In this document: positions 45,723-55,052 of the stretch, in pieces
Layout of the letters: each line of letters opens with the position of its first letter
How positions within the stretch are numbered: the first letter of the stretch is position 1
Origin: Enterobacter sp. Bisph1
GTDB lineage: Bacteria; Pseudomonadota; Gammaproteobacteria; Enterobacterales; Enterobacteriaceae
Direction: 5' to 3'
Length of the DNA: 64,000 bases
Assembly (NCBI RefSeq): GCF_000814905.1
Contig: NZ_JXAG01000032.1
Coordinates: 1 to 64,000 of the forward strand
Translations under genes and position numbers: made by a program
Notes under the pieces: model-generated
The model's input: the letters and a program-made list of their open reading frames with translations, nothing else
What the model was told of the DNA's origin: nothing
Databases searched by the model: none

Positions 45723-47414
45723 TCAAAACGTTTCCCAGTTTTCCCCGTTCGCCAGCGCCGGACGCTGCGGTTTGAGCGGTTTTGCTGTGGGCGTAGTGGA
45801 GCTTTGGCGCTGCGGTGCGGCACCGGTTAAGCGGAACGCGCCCACCGCTTCCGTCAGGCGTGCAGCCTGCTCTTCCAGCGAAGTCGCTGCCGCCGAAGCC
45901 TCTTCTACCAGCGAGGCGTTCTGCTGCGTCACGTTATCCATCTCCGTAATCGCCTGGCTCACCTGAGTGATGCCTTTGCTCTGCTCGTCAGAAGCGGCGG
46001 CGATCTCCAGCATAATGTCGGTAACGCGCTTAACGGCCGTGACGATCTCACCCATGGTTTCGCCGGCGGAGACCACTTCACCGGAGCCTTGCTCGATAAG
46101 GCTGACGGATTCGCTGATCAACGCTTCAATCTCTTTCGCCGCCTGCGCACTGCGGCTTGCCAGCGTACGCACTTCACTCGCCACAACCGCAAAACCACGA
46201 CCCTGCTCCCCGGCACGCGCTGCTTCTACTGCGGCGTTAAGGGCCAGAATATTGGTCTGGAAGGCGATGCTATTAATGACTGCGGTGATCTCGGAAATTT
46301 TGTGCGAACTGGTGGTGATATTGCCCATCGTTTGCACTACGCCGGAAACAATCTGCCCGCCTTTCGTCGCTTTGCCAGAAGCATCGCGCGCCAGCCCGCT
46401 GGCATGATGCGCGTTGTCGGCGTTCTGTTTCACGGTGGCGGTCAGCTGTTCCATGCTGGCTGCGGTTTCTTCAATGGCCGCAGCCTGCTGCTCAGTACGG
46501 GACGAGAGATCGGTGTTGCCGGCAGAAATTTCGCTGGTGCCGCGATAGATCTCTTCCGCGCCCTGACGCACGGTGGTCACGGTAGTGACCAGTGAATGTT
46601 GCATCGCTTGCAGATCCTGGCTCAGGCGACCAATTTCACTGCGCCCGGTCGGCTCATCGGCGAGGGTTAAATCGCCGGTCGCGATACGGGAGATACGCTG
46701 AGCGGCACGTTGCAGCGGATTAATCACTACGCGACGCAGTACGGTAAAGGTAATCACCGTTAGCGCCAGCGCCAGCGCAAAAGCGGCGGCCATAAACATC
46801 AGCCCCAGTTGCGTCCGGTTGTGTGCATCTTCGGTCAGATGCTCCGCGCGATCGGTACGAATTTGAATGGCTTTTAATAATACTTCGTTATACACCGCGT
46901 CGAACTGGCGAGCCTGTTCGCTTTCATGGTTGATGATAGCTTCAAACATACCGTTTTTGGCATATTTCAGCATCGGTTGCATGCCTGCAAGATAAGCATT
47001 GAAACGGGTAGTGAGATCGGCATCCAGCGCCAGGTCCGCCGGGGTTTTCACCGGACGGTCCATATATTGCTGAAAAGCATCCTGCGACTGTTTGATACGC
47101 TTTTCAGCTTCCGTTACGTTGTTTTTTACATCTTCCATTTCAGCGATACGGCTGGCCGCACCTGCGTGGATCAGGCTAATACGTGCGATGCGTAAGTTAT
47201 TCGAACTGTTGGATAATCCCATACGTACCTGGATTTCCTGGGTTACATCCTGCTGGTCGCGATCCGCTTGCATCAGGAAATAGCCCGCAAGGCCGGAACT
47301 TAATGCAAATAGCACTAAAATGCCGCCAAGGATCGAAGAAAACAGGGGAACCAATCGAATGTTGTGCATAAAACCAATGCCTTGTGTTGTTCGCATTGCT
47401 GCTTTGTTATCCAT
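45723..47414 (-). CDS. trg: Chemoreceptor Trg (ribose/galactose)
   Basis: A 563-aa methyl-accepting chemotaxis protein. The N-terminus and periplasmic domain (HNIRLVPLFSSILGGILVLFALSSGLAGYF, QAGAASRIAEME-like HAGAASRIAEMED, GMQPMLKYAKNGMFEAIINHESEQ) match E. coli Trg, which senses ribose and galactose through their periplasmic binding proteins. Then come TM2, a HAMP domain and the signalling hairpin (QTNILALNAAVEAARAGEQGRGFAVVASEVRTLASRSAQAAKEIE). Unlike E. coli Trg it ends with the pentapeptide NWETF. ATG 47414 is used. A sigma-28 promoter lies upstream. Confidence 0.93.
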   Translation of the reverse strand: MDNKAAMRTTQGIGFMHNIRLVPLFSSILGGILVLFALSSGLAGYFLMQADRDQQDVTQEIQVRMGLSNSSNNLRIARISLIHAGAASRIAEMEDVKNNVTEAEKRIKQSQDAFQQYMDRPVKTPADLALDADLTTRFNAYLAGMQPMLKYAKNGMFEAIINHESEQARQFDAVYNEVLLKAIQIRTDRAEHLTEDAHNRTQLGLMFMAAAFALALALTVITFTVLRRVVINPLQRAAQRISRIATGDLTLADEPTGRSEIGRLSQDLQAMQHSLVTTVTTVRQGAEEIYRGTSEISAGNTDLSSRTEQQAAAIEETAASMEQLTATVKQNADNAHHASGLARDASGKATKGGQIVSGVVQTMGNITTSSHKISEITAVINSIAFQTNILALNAAVEAARAGEQGRGFAVVASEVRTLASRSAQAAKEIEALISESVSLIEQGSGEVVSAGETMGEIVTAVKRVTDIMLEIAAASDEQSKGITQVSQAITEMDNVTQQNASLVEEASAAATSLEEQAARLTEAVGAFRLTGAAPQRQSSTTPTAKPLKPQRPALANGENWETF

Positions 47415-47465
47415 GGCTATCGACTCTCATATTTGTCTAAAAGGTACAAAAAGGATCATATATAG

Positions 47466-47492
47466 GCATCGGCAATAATTGGATTATTCTTA
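47466..47492 (-). promoter_or_regulatory. Sigma-28 (FliA) promoter of trg
   Basis: On the minus strand TAAGAATA (47492-47485), an 11-base spacer and GCCGATGC (47473-47466). The -10 core GCCGAT is a full match to the sigma-28 consensus and the spacing is exact. The -35 matches about half. Confidence 0.65.
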
Positions 47493-47568
47493 TAGCGAAA
47501 AGCGAGTTGGCGGTCACAGATTTGACCTTTGATAACGCCAGCGGTGACACCGCTGGCGTGAGGCAGGA

Positions 47569-48994
<1,426 letters not shown>

Positions 48995-49006
48995 ATAACC
49001 TCCTGG

Positions 49007-49028
49007 ATACTATAGGGGGGTATGCTAT
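49007..49028. promoter_or_regulatory. FrmR operator
   Basis: ATACTATA-GGGGGG-TATGCTAT: a G-tract flanked by AT-rich half-sites, the form of CsoR/RcnR/FrmR boxes. It is 13 bases upstream of the frmR start. Confidence 0.65.
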
Positions 49029-49255
49029 CTGGTTTGCATGCCTCTTGTAAACGTGACATTTATTGGGGTTAATCAAGCAGAGGTAAGTTCACATTTAGTG
49101 AGTAGCTGGGCAGAATCATTTTGTAAGCCTTCACTTAAAGAAATGAATTATTTCTTAACCCTTTTTTAATGCTGTTGTAAGATTTCCTCACAGATTTTTC
49201 TTACTTCATCACTAATGCGTTATGAACCCTCTGGACGCAGAATTAGGTATTTACA

Positions 49256-49714
49256 ATGAGAAAAATATTTTTGGCCGCAATTATAATGGTAATTATTCCT
49301 GCAGCTTATGGTGCTGGCAGAGATGATATTATTGCGGGACCTGAAATAGAGAGTTGTTTCAATAGTAACGCTGACAGAGGAAAGGCTTCTGAGTGTCTGC
49401 ATGCCTTAAGTGACAAAAGCAATAAAAACCTGGATGAATTAATCACCAACACAGTTAAGCAAATAAAGGAAAATAACACCGGCCCGGTATATAATAACGC
49501 CAACCCTGAACTGACCATTGGCGATGTTTTTAGCAAATTTTTTATTCAATCTCAGGATTCATGGAAGCAGTATCGCAAAAATTTATGTTTAGGTGTCGGT
49601 TCTCAGATCGGGGAAGATACATATGATTACTGGCCCTATATCTATCAATGTAAAATCAATCTTAATAAACGACATCCCGAAGAGATAAAAATGCTTCATA
49701 CAGATCAACAGTAA
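49256..49714 (+). CDS. LprI-like secreted protein
   Basis: A 152-aa protein with a signal peptide (MRKIFLAAIIMVIIPAAYGA, cleaved about residue 20) and four cysteines (C34, C47, C111, C132). The C-terminal half follows the LprI/DUF1311 pattern W..YR..LC........Y..Y.C...L..R. LprI proteins inhibit lysozyme in mycobacteria; here the role is only suggested. AT-rich compared with its neighbours and alone, so probably acquired. Confidence 0.65.
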   Translation: MRKIFLAAIIMVIIPAAYGAGRDDIIAGPEIESCFNSNADRGKASECLHALSDKSNKNLDELITNTVKQIKENNTGPVYNNANPELTIGDVFSKFFIQSQDSWKQYRKNLCLGVGSQIGEDTYDYWPYIYQCKINLNKRHPEEIKMLHTDQQ

Positions 49715-49928
49715 CTGAAATCCTTATAATCAACCACACTGGCGACCTGGTTTTCCGAAGATTCGATCTTCGCAAGAAGCAAGGTCTGCCAGTATTGAGA
49801 AGCTGACTCCGTTGATGTCTACTCATTGCAGCGGTAAGCGACCGAGCCTGCTATCATCAATCGAATCGGTAAAATTATGCGTCAGATGGCAGCGAAATGA
49901 CCCTATTTCGGTTTGGTTGCGGGAGCGC

Positions 49929-50174
49929 TTATTCATTATTTTCATTATCCAAATAGGCAAGATAGTCTTCCCATACATTTTCCGCGGAAAAATCTTCATA
50001 TCCTCTTTTTTCGGCCATACTGCGAGAGCTGCCAGCAGGAAGTGCTATACATACACCTGCGTCCCGGATTGATTCCACTTCTTCACGGGTGAGCGAGCTA
50101 CCTTTCTGGTTATGGGCATTGACTATCAGAAGGATCAACGGTGGCATAAAGCACAGATCGAGCGATTCACTCAT
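49929..50174 (-). CDS. Small hypothetical protein
   Basis: An 81-aa protein from ATG 50174 (MSESLDLCFMPPL), with in-frame alternatives at 50189 and further upstream. The core LTREEVESIRDAGVCIALP and RGYEDFSAENVWEDY looks like a conserved short domain of unknown function found beside accessory genes. There is no membrane segment beyond a hydrophobic strand at LILLIVNAH. AT-rich surroundings. No operon partner. Confidence 0.5.
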   Translation of the reverse strand: MSESLDLCFMPPLILLIVNAHNQKGSSLTREEVESIRDAGVCIALPAGSSRSMAEKRGYEDFSAENVWEDYLAYLDNENNE

Positions 50175-50228
50175 TATATTATCCAGCATTACTAAACTTG
50201 AAGTATTTGATATTAAAAATACCGACAT

Positions 50229-50754
50229 AAAATATAAAAATCAAATCTATAGCTAACGAACTTCGATGAGAATAACAGTTCTGGCGTAAGCAAAGACCGT
50301 TTTTGTAATCAAGCGCACATTTCAGCGCCAGAACAGACCCTATTTCGCCTTCCACTAACAGTAATAAATGTGAAAATATCGCTATATATTTTGGCGACAA
50401 TTCTTGCTGCTTCACCTGGCTATGAAGTTGAATTCACTGACCGGTAAAATATACATCCTTGACTTATGAGCATTAATAAAGACCGGGGAAAATGACGATA
50501 TTCAATACTTTTTTATTATGATCGACTAAGTTTGCACAACCGGGCGCAGCACCCTTCCCTTTTTTCAGCGGGGTCAGATCGTCTGCTGCTTCGCTTCCAT
50601 CATTTCCTGCCGCATTCCATTAATGCCCCTAATGTAAATCCGGTAGCAAATCATTCATCCACTATACTGACCATGGCAGCTGTAATTTTCCTACTAAGCT
50701 GCATAAGGTTAATGACCCTACACTAACTCTATTCATCACCAGCAGGAGAACAAC
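50229..50754. other. Gene-poor AT-rich region
   Basis: About 525 bases with no convincing gene. A 64-aa frame at 50532-50726 has no ribosome site and no family resemblance. The last 60 bases should hold the promoter of the DUF4142 gene. Confidence 0.4.
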
Positions 50755-51324
50755 ATGCAAAAGAATAAAACCCTGAAAGGACTGCTCGCCGTATCAGCGG
50801 TAGTCGCTATGTTCAGCACTGTTGGCGTGCAGGCGCAGACAACGACGAGCGCCGCGCAGAGTGGCGCTGCAGCGGGCGGCAAGTTGAACTCCGGGGACGA
50901 AAAAGCGTTGAAAGATATGGCGCAGGCCAACATCAATGAAGTCGCCGCAGGCAAGCTCGCGCTGGAGAAAGCGCAGAGCAGCGAAGTCAAAGCCTACGCC
51001 CAGAAGATGGTTGACGATCATGGCGCTGCGTTGAGCAAAGTACAGGCCGTTGCCGAGCAAAAAGGGGTGAAACTGCCGACGGAGCCGGATGCCAAGCACA
51101 AAGCCATGGCTGCCAAACTGGAAAAGGAGAGCGGCGACAAATTTGACAAGATGTATATGGAAAACGCCGGTACCAAAGACCACAAAATGGTGCTGTCGAC
51201 GCTACAAAGTGACGCCAAAAAGATCAAGGATGCGGATGTGAAGACGCTGGCCGACGCGCATACGCCGGTTGTTGAGGAGCACCTGAAATCTGCCGAGCAG
51301 ATGTCAATGAAAGCAGGTAAGTAA
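50755..51324 (+). CDS. DUF4142 exported protein
   Basis: A 189-aa protein with a Sec signal peptide (LLAVSAVVAMFSTVGVQAQ, cleavage after AQA-like site near residue 28) and a helical ferritin-like DUF4142 domain (DMAQANINEVAAGKLALEKAQSSEVKAYAQKMVDDHGAALSKVQAVAEQKGVKLP). Metal binding by His residues (DDHGAAL, KDHKMVL, EEHLK) is plausible. Such proteins are linked to stress in other bacteria. AGGAGAACAAC precedes ATG 50755. Confidence 0.85.
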   Translation: MQKNKTLKGLLAVSAVVAMFSTVGVQAQTTTSAAQSGAAAGGKLNSGDEKALKDMAQANINEVAAGKLALEKAQSSEVKAYAQKMVDDHGAALSKVQAVAEQKGVKLPTEPDAKHKAMAAKLEKESGDKFDKMYMENAGTKDHKMVLSTLQSDAKKIKDADVKTLADAHTPVVEEHLKSAEQMSMKAGK

Positions 51325-51480
51325 TCCACTCGTTCGGTCGGCACACTCTTGTGTGACGTTTAGAAGATGTGCCGACCGCTAAGCGCCCTTCGAGAAATTC
51401 CCGCATTCATATACCCGCCTCAGCAGAGTCGATTCTCCGCAGCAAAAATGGAAGTTGACATAGTCGGCGCGGCAATATTA

Positions 51481-51507
51481 TAAGTGCACATACTATATGT
51501 TCACTTA
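51481..51507. promoter_or_regulatory. Operator-like dyad before the SRPBCC-MarR pair
   Basis: TAAGTGCACATA and TATGTTCACTTA are complementary at 11 of 12 positions with a CTA centre. It lies 22 bases before the SRPBCC start and is most likely the binding site of the MarR protein encoded in the same operon. Confidence 0.65.
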
Positions 51508-51528
51508 CTTGATGTGTGAGGAAATTTT

Positions 51529-51960
51529 ATGAACAACGATAACGTCTGGAGTAAAACCTATACCCTCAGTATAAACAGTACGCCGCACGCTATATGGCAG
51601 GCATTTGTCGATACCGATAACTGGAAACGGTGGAACCCAGGTGTAAAGTCGATCGCTATCGAGGGGCCCTTTCAAACGGGAACATGGTTCACGATGGTGT
51701 TGCCTGAAGGTGATGTTGTTCGTAGTCGGCTTACGGATGTTTGTGAGGAAAAACATTTCATTGATGAGACCTGGGTGGATGAAACGCTGATCAAGGTTGA
51801 ACATCGTATTGAAGCATCAGGTTCGGATCGGTGCCAGGTGATGTATGTTATCACTACGCAAGGTCCTGATGCGCAGGCCTATGGCGAGGGAATAAGCGCA
51901 GACTTCCCGGAAGTGATGGCGGGACTGGCGAAATACCTTGGCGAAACAGGTTCAATGTAA
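51529..51960 (+). CDS. SRPBCC (START-like) family protein
   Basis: A 143-aa protein of the polyketide-cyclase/START-like fold: TYTLSINSTPHAIWQAFVDTDNWKRWNPGVKSI at the start is typical. It binds hydrophobic ligands or acts as a small-molecule modifier. Its TAA is directly followed by the ATG of a MarR gene, so the two are translated together and probably handle the same ligand. GGAAATTTT precedes ATG 51529. Confidence 0.8.
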   Translation: MNNDNVWSKTYTLSINSTPHAIWQAFVDTDNWKRWNPGVKSIAIEGPFQTGTWFTMVLPEGDVVRSRLTDVCEEKHFIDETWVDETLIKVEHRIEASGSDRCQVMYVITTQGPDAQAYGEGISADFPEVMAGLAKYLGETGSM

Positions 51961-52416
51961 ATGACATCTGCAAGCAATAAGCCTTTGCCCAGCGCCTTCG
52001 AAGGGCCGGACGATAGCCCGGGCTACTTACTGTGGCGAGTATCAAACAACTGGCAACGCGAACAACGAAACGCCCTGCAACACTTAGGCCTGACACATAC
52101 GCAGTTTGTCGTGCTGGCGGTAGCCAGTTGGTTTGCAGGCAAGGAGGCGCTGACCCAAATACGGTTATCCCAGCTAACCGGAAGCGATACCATGACCATT
52201 TCTCAAGTCGTGCGTGTACTTGAAAAAGAAGGTTATCTCGCGCGTATTCCCCATCCAAAAGACACGCGTTCCAAAGTAATTAAGGTAACAAAAGCGGGTC
52301 AGGCGCTGGCTAAAATAGCCGTGCAGGTTGTCGAAGCAACCGATAACAAATTTTTTATGCCGCTTGGCGATAATGGACAAGCCTTGATGACTTTATTTCA
52401 AAAACTTCTCAAATAG
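51961..52416 (+). CDS. MarR-family regulator
   Basis: A 151-aa winged-helix regulator with the core LGLTHTQFVVLAVASWFAGKEALTQIRLSQLTGSDTMTISQVVRVLEKEGYLARIPHPKDTRSKVIKVTKAGQAL. It forms dimers that repress until a phenolic or other ligand binds. It follows the SRPBCC gene without a gap. The dyad at 51481-51507 is the likely autoregulatory site. Confidence 0.87.
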   Translation: MTSASNKPLPSAFEGPDDSPGYLLWRVSNNWQREQRNALQHLGLTHTQFVVLAVASWFAGKEALTQIRLSQLTGSDTMTISQVVRVLEKEGYLARIPHPKDTRSKVIKVTKAGQALAKIAVQVVEATDNKFFMPLGDNGQALMTLFQKLLK

Positions 52417-52678
52417 CCCCGACAGTTAGTAAACAGGTATCTGCTAAAGCATCAGGCTTATGAAAAATGGGAACGGGCATTTTCCTGCTCATTCCCTTAC
52501 CGGACGTTCGAGCGAATGTTCTTATACACCCGGCGGCGCGTATATTGTCATGGGTTATGCGAAGCCCGATCTTTTCATTGGCTGTAAAAACCTACGGTTC
52601 CCCTTCAGATACCCAATCAGCGGTCAGCAGCGCAAGCATATCGCCGACAAGCGCACAGTGGCTATAAAGCGATAAGTG

Positions 52679-52972
52679 CTAAACCGCCGCCCCTTCAAGC
52701 AATACAAACGTCCCGGTTGCGGCACCTGCACGCAAGGATCTCGCTGCCTGATATTCGGGGCTGGTATAAAAACGTTTAGCTTCCTCAAAAGAATCGAACT
52801 CCAGCACAACATGCCTTTCGTGCGCCTCTCCCTCCAGATTTTCGTACTGCCCGGACCAGGCAACGATCTTCGGGTTGAAAATTTTCATTGCCTCTCCGGC
52901 GGCTTTGGCATATTCCGCGTACGCAACGGGGTCTGTTACGGTGACATGGGCGATTAAATAACCTTTATTCAT
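52679..52972 (-). CDS. DUF1330 family protein
   Basis: A 97-aa dimeric alpha-beta-barrel-type protein (KGYLIAHVTVTDPVAYAEYAKAAGEAM, VVLEFDSFEEAKRFYTSPEYQAARSLR) of unknown activity. It is divergent from a LysR gene, with 240 bases between that hold both promoters. The likely regulator is the LysR protein. Confidence 0.85.
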   Translation of the reverse strand: MNKGYLIAHVTVTDPVAYAEYAKAAGEAMKIFNPKIVAWSGQYENLEGEAHERHVVLEFDSFEEAKRFYTSPEYQAARSLRAGAATGTFVLLEGAAV

Positions 52973-53212
52973 TTCTTTTTATCCTTCCTAAGCGATGGCG
53001 CATTTCAGCTAATGGCGCCGCCAGGCCAGAGAAGAAACTTAAGCTGCCAGTTTCATTCCGTGCTTGAGCGGGTTTTAAGCTGATGCCTGGTGATCCATCC
53101 CGTCGCCTTCAAAAGGCGTTATGCGAGACAGCGGTGTGAAAGCAGTCTATTAACTATTAGTATTGGTATAAATAAGGTAAAAAAAATCGCACTGTTACCC
53201 AAAAGGTGAACA

Positions 53213-54118
53213 ATGAAAAATCTTGAGGCGCTGAGCATTTTTGCCCGCGTCGCGGAAATGAAGAGTTTTACGCAGGCGGCCGAAAGTCTGGGGATTCAGA
53301 AAGGACGCGCATCCATGGTAGTGCGCGAACTTGAACTTGAGGTTGGCGCTACGCTTTTGCACCGCACAACGCGGAGTGTCCAATTGACGGAAGATGGGCG
53401 GGCTTTCTATACGCGCGCCCGCGATCTCTTGTCTGAAGCCGAAGAACTAAAGTCAATGTTCTCTCATGAGGGTATGTCGCTGCGGGGGCGAATACGTGTT
53501 GATATGCCGACGGTCGTGGCACAAAGCGTGGTGATCCCTGCTCTGCCCCAGTTGCTGGAAGCCCACCCTGAACTGGAACTCGAGCTTTCAAGTTCTGACC
53601 GCCGTGTCGATCTGGTACGGGAAGGATTTGACTGCGTTATTCGCCTCGGTCCGGTGATTGATGAAACGCTGATTGCCCGGCCACTGGGGCATCTGCGCAT
53701 GATCAATGCGGCAAGCCCGCGTTATCTGGAACGATTCGGTGTTCCACAGACCCTTGATGATCTGCAACGCCAGGGACATCGGATGGTGCACTATATGCGC
53801 AATTTTGCGTCGAAACCTGACGGCTGGGAGTATCCCACTGGCGATGGCTACGCGTCGCTGATGCTACCCGGAACGATGAGCGTCAACAGCGTATCGGCTT
53901 ATCATGAGGCCGCGCTGGCGGGTTTAGGTTTAATCCAGGGCGGCTATTCCTCGCTTTTACCCCATATCAAACGCGGCTCTTTGGTTGAAGTCCTGCCCCA
54001 TTTGCGCCCCAGGCCACTTAGTGCTTTTTTTGTTGTCGCGCATCGGCGTAATTTGTCGCAGCGTGTCCGAGCCTTTATGCACTGGACTGAAGAGACGTTA
54101 AAACCTTATTTTGACTGA
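53213..54118 (+). CDS. LysR-family regulator
   Basis: A 301-aa regulator of the group with an atypical N-terminus (LEALSIFARVAEMKSFTQAAESLGIQKGRASMVVRELELEVGATLLHRTTRSVQLTEDG). The effector domain starts GRIRVDMPTVVAQSVVIP. It is divergent from the DUF1330 gene, its probable target. AAAAGGTGAACA precedes ATG 53213. Confidence 0.88.
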   Translation: MKNLEALSIFARVAEMKSFTQAAESLGIQKGRASMVVRELELEVGATLLHRTTRSVQLTEDGRAFYTRARDLLSEAEELKSMFSHEGMSLRGRIRVDMPTVVAQSVVIPALPQLLEAHPELELELSSSDRRVDLVREGFDCVIRLGPVIDETLIARPLGHLRMINAASPRYLERFGVPQTLDDLQRQGHRMVHYMRNFASKPDGWEYPTGDGYASLMLPGTMSVNSVSAYHEAALAGLGLIQGGYSSLLPHIKRGSLVEVLPHLRPRPLSAFFVVAHRRNLSQRVRAFMHWTEETLKPYFD

Positions 54119-54588
54119 CGTCAGGCAGCAAGCCCGCGGCTGAACAGCAGCGGGCTGATAGCCGCATTGCTGGCGCTGATGAAAGGTGAATTTGCGATAA
54201 AAGGCGATGCGAAAAAATGGTTGCTGTTAATCATATTCAGCACATGAATAATTTGAGAGAAAATGAAAACGTCCCTCTGCTGCTTAAGTCAACAGAGGGT
54301 TCACTCTAAACCAAAGTATGAATACCCGTTTATGAATAATACAAACGGCTGAGTGCTTATTTTGCAGGCAGAATACATTATGTATTCCTCAAGAAACATC
54401 CTGGAGCCTCAAAAAAAGATGTTTGAAATTTAAGCCTTTTTGTTTAATGGAAAACGATGCGCCAAAAATTATTAATCCCTCACACGTAGCTTACCCGCCA
54501 ATAAAATAAAAATTTAACTTAGATTCTGCCTGAAATATTTGTTAAGATTTTTTCCCGGTGAAAAATGAGCTATCAGAGAGGAGAATTT
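54119..54588. other. Gene-poor region
   Basis: About 470 bases without a gene. A stem CCCTCTG...CAGAGGG lies at about 54271-54299, possibly ending the LysR gene. The rest is AT-rich and includes the upstream region of the next small gene. Confidence 0.45.
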
Positions 54589-54939
54589 ATGCGCTGGGAT
54601 ATTACTGATATGTTACTTTCTCCCACTACCGGAACCGCGTTTGCCGTCGCCAGAAATTCCGACCAGTTTTCTGTGATTGTATGGTATCGTGGAAACTATT
54701 TCCTAAGAACAAACAATCACTTAGAAATCGAAGGCTCGCTTATTTTTATTGATGGAAAGGTGCAGGATTTACGTGTGATACACACTATGCCTTTTATCCC
54801 TTCTATCTGGCGGACTTTGAAAAATAGCTGCCATTGTCCGGGCAATGAAAATATATCATTAAGAACTTGTGAAAGGCAGAATGAGTGTTTATTTGAACTT
54901 TGCCCGTATGGAATAAAAATGTTTCCATCGTTAAAGTAA
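54589..54939 (+). CDS. Hypothetical cysteine-rich protein
   Basis: A 116-aa AT-rich gene from ATG 54589, with a strong GAGAGGAG site 5 bases upstream; an ATG at 54565 lacks one. The N-terminal half is beta-rich (TAFAVARNSDQFSVIVWYRGNYFLR), and the C-terminus has five cysteines (C81, C83, C94, C100, C105). I do not recognise a family. Probably horizontally acquired. Confidence 0.5.
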   Translation: MRWDITDMLLSPTTGTAFAVARNSDQFSVIVWYRGNYFLRTNNHLEIEGSLIFIDGKVQDLRVIHTMPFIPSIWRTLKNSCHCPGNENISLRTCERQNECLFELCPYGIKMFPSLK

Positions 54940-55021
54940 CGGTCTGAAATGTTAAATTCTCTATAAAATTAAATTCAAATCTGTAAATTTGTCGCCAATA
55001 ATACCTGGCCTCCACCATACT

Positions 55022-55047
55022 AGCCCGGTGAGTATACTCACCGGGCT
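55022..55047. terminator. 26-base perfect palindrome, likely terminator
   Basis: A perfect dyad with arm AGCCCGGTGAGTA and no spacer. It lies 5 bases beyond the stop of the minus-strand MFS gene. Only a few T residues follow on either strand, so a structural role or transcription end are both possible. Confidence 0.6.
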
Positions 55048-55052
55048 TAATA

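Noticed and set aside
50532-50726. 64-codon frame in the gene-poor region
   Set aside because: No ribosome site and no motif; composition does not look coding.
54179-54247. Short frame MKGEFAIKGDAKKWLLL in the 470-base gap
   Set aside because: Only 22 codons without a clear ribosome site; could be a relic but cannot be supported.
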